From DASVCS01 sp036381495 (GTDB taxonomy: Bacteria; Gemmatimonadota; Gemmatimonadetes; Longimicrobiales; RSA9), in assembly GCA_036381495.1 (NCBI GenBank), contig DASVCS010000008.1:1-8062 (forward strand): a stretch of DNA of 8,062 nt. The letters run 5' to 3'. The notes beneath the pieces are model-generated. The model made no database searches. It was not told the origin of the DNA and saw nothing but the letters and a program-made list of their open reading frames with translations. The translations under genes were made by a program, and so were the position numbers. This document shows positions 5,519 through 8,062 of this stretch, piece after piece. The first letter of the stretch is position 1. Every line of letters starts with the position of its first letter.

Positions 5519-6957
5519 GCAGCGCCAATGCGTCGTCGCGAACCACCTGCCGATCATCTCCGTTCATGGCGGTCGTGCGGCGGTCGACCGCGTACCATCT
5601 CATCGTGGCTGTTGTCATCGGACTGGTCCCTGCGGCCGGGTTCACCCAGCAACCCGAGCAGGAGCATACGGTGGATCCGGACACCGCACACGCACTCCTG
5701 ATGGTGGGTCCACTCGGCATTCCGCAGACGCGTGAGGCGTCCGGCACCGCGTGGCTGCCCGACTTCTCGCCGATGTACGCGTTCCACTGGAGCACGGACG
5801 CCTGGAACCTCATGCTCCACGGCAACGTCTTCCTCTACTACCTCGACGAGGGCAGCGACCGGGGCGACGAGGACTTCGGCAGCATCAACTGGATCATGGC
5901 CATGGCGCAGCGGGAGGCGCTCGGCGGCGAGCTCACGGCCCGGGCGATGCTGAGCGCCGAGCCGGCCACGATCGGCGAGTGCGGCTACCCGGACCTGCTC
6001 GCGACGGGTGAGTTCTGCGACGAGCTCGGTTTCCTGCACGACCGGCAGCACCCCCACGACCTCTTCATGGAACTCGCGGCCGAGTACGAGCGTGCGGTCT
6101 CCGACGACCTGGCTTTCCAGCTCTACGGCGGCCTCGCCGGGGAGCCGGCTCTTGGGCCCGTCGGCTACCCGCACCGGATCAGCGCGCTGCCGAACCCGTT
6201 CGCGCCGATCACGCACCATTGGCAGGACGCGACGCACATCGTCTTCGGCGTCGTCACCGCGGGGCTGTTCACGCGCAACTGGAAGCTCGAGGGCTCGCTC
6301 TTCAACGGCCGCGAACCGGACGAAAACCGGTGGGACCTGGACCTGGCCCCGCTCGACTCCTACTCGGCCCGCGTCTGGTATGCGAACGAGCGGTGGGCGC
6401 TCCAGCTCTCGGGCGCGCGCCTGACGGAGGCGGAGTTGCACGAGATCGGCGGCGAGCGCGAGAGCCTGAACCGGTACACCGCTTCCGCGACGTATCATCT
6501 CCCGCTGGGCCGGCAGGGGTTCTGGGCGACGACCGCCGTCTGGGGACGAAACGACGAGGAAGAGGCGGGTACGGACGGCTTCCTACTCGAGTCGGCGGTC
6601 GACCTGGGCGGCCGGAACCTGTTCTACGGTCGAGGCGAGGTGGTCGAGAAGACCGGCGGCGACCTCGTCCTGGAGGTCGAGGAACTGGAGGACGCGGTGT
6701 TCACCGTAGGCAAGGTGTCGGTCGGGTACACGCGGCAGTTCGGACCTTACGCCGGACTGCTCCCCGGGCTGGGCGCTGCGGCGGCGCTGAGCTTTATCCC
6801 AGACGATCTGGAGCCCTTCTACGACACGAACGTGGCGTTCGGCTGGTCCGTGTTCGCGAGCCTTCGGCCGGAACCCATGCGGATGCACGAGGCTGCGGCT
6901 CCACCGCCCGAGCGCCATCACGGTGATCATCGGCCTCGGGGGTCGGGTGAGTACTGA
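5515..6957 (+). CDS. Uncharacterised secreted, probably outer-membrane beta-barrel protein with HDRQHPHD motif
   Basis: 480 residues from the ATG that overlaps the DsbA-like stop (ATGA); an in-frame ATG at 5566 (residue 18) would give a neater signal peptide (MAVVRRSTAYHLIV, cleavage after about AAGFTQQ), so the start is not settled. The mature part has alternating hydrophobic and aromatic strands (YAFHWSTDAWNLMLHGNVF, WKLEGSLFNGR, ARVWYANERWALQLSGARL, RYTASATYHLPL), consistent with a barrel. Conserved-looking blocks are HDRQHPHDLFMELA (175-188) and NPFAPITHHWQDATHI (227-242), which I recall from conserved hypothetical proteins near metal-resistance genes. Cys156 and Cys168 may form a disulfide. 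The His clusters could bind metal, but this is inference. The C terminus runs on past the last strand-like segment (FASLRPEPM) into a polar tail rich in Pro, His and Gly. No specific function can be assigned. Confidence 0.78.
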   Translation: MSSANASSRTTCRSSPFMAVVRRSTAYHLIVAVVIGLVPAAGFTQQPEQEHTVDPDTAHALLMVGPLGIPQTREASGTAWLPDFSPMYAFHWSTDAWNLMLHGNVFLYYLDEGSDRGDEDFGSINWIMAMAQREALGGELTARAMLSAEPATIGECGYPDLLATGEFCDELGFLHDRQHPHDLFMELAAEYERAVSDDLAFQLYGGLAGEPALGPVGYPHRISALPNPFAPITHHWQDATHIVFGVVTAGLFTRNWKLEGSLFNGREPDENRWDLDLAPLDSYSARVWYANERWALQLSGARLTEAELHEIGGERESLNRYTASATYHLPLGRQGFWATTAVWGRNDEEEAGTDGFLLESAVDLGGRNLFYGRGEVVEKTGGDLVLEVEELEDAVFTVGKVSVGYTRQFGPYAGLLPGLGAAAALSFIPDDLEPFYDTNVAFGWSVFASLRPEPMRMHEAAAPPPERHHGDHRPRGSGEY

Positions 6958-7038
6958 CCCGAGAGCGCGACGCGCAGCGGCCTGCCGCGACGGTCTCCTG
7001 GCTCGTGGCAACGGGCGGACCGGCAGCGGGCGACCGAC

Positions 7039-7330
7039 CTGCCTGACCGGCTGCGCGGCTACTTCTGGGACCACGCTGCGGAGCATCTCGCCTGGGAAGG
7101 GAGTCGGCACACGATCGTGCTCCGGCTGCTTCAGTCGGGCGGCATGGACGCGTGCGGTGGCTCCGGGAATCCATGAGTGACGAGGAGTTCACGATTGTCT
7201 GGCCCGTCGTCCGGGTCGCGGGATCAATCCATGTCGGATTCGGTTCTGGGAACTGCTTCTCGGAATCACCCGCGGCGAGGTCGACGGATGAATCGCCAGC
7301 GCGCGTGTGAATCACATGGCACGGGAGTGA
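7039..7330 (+). pseudogene. Decayed DUF6922-like gene (putative antitoxin partner of an AbiEii-type toxin)
   Basis: The protein can be followed only by changing frame. Frame 1 (7039-7150) gives LPDRLRGYFWDHAAEHLAWE then SRHTIVLRLLQSGGMDA. A one-base loss at about 7150 moves to frame 3, giving VRWLRESMSDEEF. A second loss at about 7188-7192 moves to frame 2, giving DCLARRPGRGINPCRIRFWE and LLLGITRGEVDG. A TGA at 7289 stands where a Trp would suit, and the same frame continues IASARVNHMARE to a TGA at 7328. The order of blocks (LPxxLxxxFWD, then I-x-RLLxxG, RWLR, RGRGxxxxxxRFWExLLGI) matches a small family I recall as DUF6922, often encoded just before AbiEii/AbiGii toxins. No ATG, GTG or TTG start is left in frame 1 after the previous gene. 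Two indels plus a stop argue for real decay, though indel sequencing errors are possible. Confidence 0.68.
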
Positions 7331-7607
7331 GGTTCTTCCAGTGTCGCGACCCGGTGCTCATTCCGCCTCAGGAGTGGACGGAGTGTGGGGGCGGCTCGCC
7401 GCACTCGAAGACCTCGCCTGCACGAAGCTGCCCTCGATCGATGCTCGAGGCGAGACGAACTTCGTTGACATCTACTACCCTGATCACCACAACGGACCAC
7501 AATCGGCTCCGGCGGTGATGGCCGCCACGTTCACCCGCACGCTTGGTCTCGCGCTCGGTTCGCATACGGCCACGCTCGTGAAGCCGGACGAGGAGAATCC
7601 AACATGA
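7327..7607 (+). pseudogene. Remnant of AbiEii/AbiGii-type nucleotidyltransferase toxin, catalytic domain lost
   Basis: A GTG at 7327 overlaps the final stop of the preceding remnant (GTGA) and reads VRFFQCRDPVLIPPQEW in frame 1, a plausible toxin N terminus. Homology-like sequence then continues in frame 3 from about 7383: GRLAALEDLACTKLPSIDAR, then GETNFVDIYY, and later FTRTLGLALGSHTATLVK. This follows the C-terminal pattern of AbiEii proteins (ASLEDLAxxKLxAIxxRGxxxDFxDLY). The region that should lie between, with the GS and DxD nucleotidyltransferase motifs and roughly 80 or more codons, is missing, so an internal deletion plus frame change is inferred. An 88-codon frame from an ATG at 7341 stays open but would lack catalytic residues. 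Its stop overlaps the merA start (ATGA at 7604). In intact pairs of this kind the two genes act as a toxin-antitoxin or abortive-infection module. Confidence 0.62.
7591..7595 (+). promoter_or_regulatory. Ribosome binding site for merA
   Basis: AGGAG lies 8 nt before the ATG at 7604, inside the toxin remnant. It fixes the merA start together with the immediate match to a heavy-metal-binding domain. Confidence 0.8.
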
Positions 7608-8062
7608 CGTTGACGCTGGACGTACATGGCATGACCTGTGCCCGCTGCGCGGAGACGGTCGAGAAGGCGCTTCGGTGCGTGCCGGGGGTCGAGATCGCGG
7701 AGGTGGATCAGCCGCGGGGTCGGGGCACCGTCGTCACCGCCCATGGCGTAGACCCCGATCAGCTCACCCGGTCCGTCGAACGGGCGGGCTACCGGGCCGA
7801 GATCTCAGGCAGCAACGCGGCGCACGAGGAACCCGCGGAGGAGCGTGCGTCGGTGCCGCCCGACGCCGACGAAGACCCTTGCGACTACGACCTGCTGATC
7901 GTCGGCAGCGGCGGGGCCGGCATGGCGGCCGCGATCCGTGCCTCGGAGCTCGGAGCCACGGCGGCGATCGTCGAGGGCGGCGAGGTCGTCGGCGGCACCT
8001 GCGTCAACGTGGGCTGCATCCCGTCGAAGTACCTGATCGAGGCGGCCCACCGCTACCACACG
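7604..8062 (+). CDS. merA: Mercuric reductase (MerA), N-terminal part, cut by the window's right edge
   Basis: 153 residues are visible of a protein normally about 460-560 long. MerA reduces Hg(II) to volatile Hg(0) in the cytoplasm using NADPH and FAD. Residues 1-68 are a heavy-metal-associated (NmerA) domain with GMTCARC, Cys12 and Cys15, which captures Hg(II) for the core. An acidic linker (about 70-92) leads to the FAD-binding strand DLLIVGSGGAGMAAA (96-110, GxGxxG). The redox-active disulfide motif GGTCVNVGCIPSK has Cys133 and Cys138. The C-terminal Cys pair lies beyond the edge. This combination separates it from lipoamide dehydrogenase and glutathione reductase, which lack the metal-binding domain. 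Neither merR, merT nor merP is immediately upstream; the gene sits directly behind decayed toxin sequence. It has a strong AGGAG site but no promoter or MerR operator that I can recognise. Confidence 0.96.
   Translation, partial: MTLTLDVHGMTCARCAETVEKALRCVPGVEIAEVDQPRGRGTVVTAHGVDPDQLTRSVERAGYRAEISGSNAAHEEPAEERASVPPDADEDPCDYDLLIVGSGGAGMAAAIRASELGATAAIVEGGEVVGGTCVNVGCIPSKYLIEAAHRYHT

Noticed and set aside
5554..6498. 314-codon minus-strand frame opposite the barrel-like gene
   Set aside because: Shadow frame; the + strand has signal peptide, strand pattern and conserved blocks.
7465..7493. TTGACA as a -35 box for merA
   Set aside because: No TATAAT-like hexamer at 16-19 bp spacing, no dyad resembling a MerR operator, and the bases encode Val-Asp in the conserved toxin remnant.
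7177..7518. 113-codon + strand frame as an intact small gene
   Set aside because: Its first part runs out of frame through the antitoxin-like remnant and its end is out of frame with the toxin remnant; only the short VRFFQ segment looks meaningful.
1..8062. tRNA, rRNA, CRISPR array or insertion-sequence ends
   Set aside because: No cloverleaf, repeat-spacer pattern, transposase motif or terminal inverted repeat pair was seen by reading.

Overview
This is a GC-rich (roughly 70 % by eye) bacterial window. Every intact gene is on the + strand and third codon positions are strongly G/C. Gene content (a PQQ alcohol dehydrogenase set, a manganese catalase, an uncharacterised outer-membrane-type protein, MerA and an AbiEii-type remnant) would suit a Gemmatimonadota- or Acidobacteriota-like environmental bacterium. 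There is no rRNA or phylogenetic marker, so the lineage is inference only.

Layout. (1) Bases 2-3122 are a tightly coupled three-gene unit: a periplasmic-type blue-copper protein cut by the left edge, a secreted PQQ-dependent alcohol dehydrogenase whose active site carries the Asp-x-Asp pair of lanthanide-dependent enzymes, and a XoxJ/MxaJ-like periplasmic binding protein. The genes overlap by 4 bp and then 1 bp. No cytochrome c gene is in view, so the cupredoxin is a natural candidate for the electron acceptor. A perfect 12-bp inverted repeat with a 3-nt loop lies inside the binding-protein gene. (2) Bases 3123-3517 have no gene, only modest hairpins. (3) Bases 3518-4501 encode a complete manganese catalase. 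(4) Bases 4613-6957 hold a coupled pair: a cytoplasmic-looking DsbA-fold protein with a CxxS active site and a C-terminal winged-helix-like tail, then a secreted, probably outer-membrane protein with a His-rich signature. (5) Bases about 7039-7607 are gene debris. An antitoxin-like gene is broken by two frameshifts and a stop, and is followed by the C-terminal part of an AbiEii-type nucleotidyltransferase toxin that has lost its catalytic domain. (6) From 7604 to the right edge is the 5' end of merA, mercuric reductase with an N-terminal metal-binding domain. Its start overlaps the toxin remnant's stop.

How they may work together. The first unit should oxidise an alcohol in the periplasm using PQQ and pass electrons to the copper protein, with the binding protein helping the dehydrogenase mature or function. 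The remaining intact genes deal with peroxide, thiol chemistry and mercury, so the window reads as a redox and metal-stress region. The decayed toxin-antitoxin-like pair beside merA marks a site of past rearrangement. The most interesting points are the cupredoxin/lanthanide-type dehydrogenase/XoxJ-like arrangement and the decayed two-gene module recovered by reading across frames.
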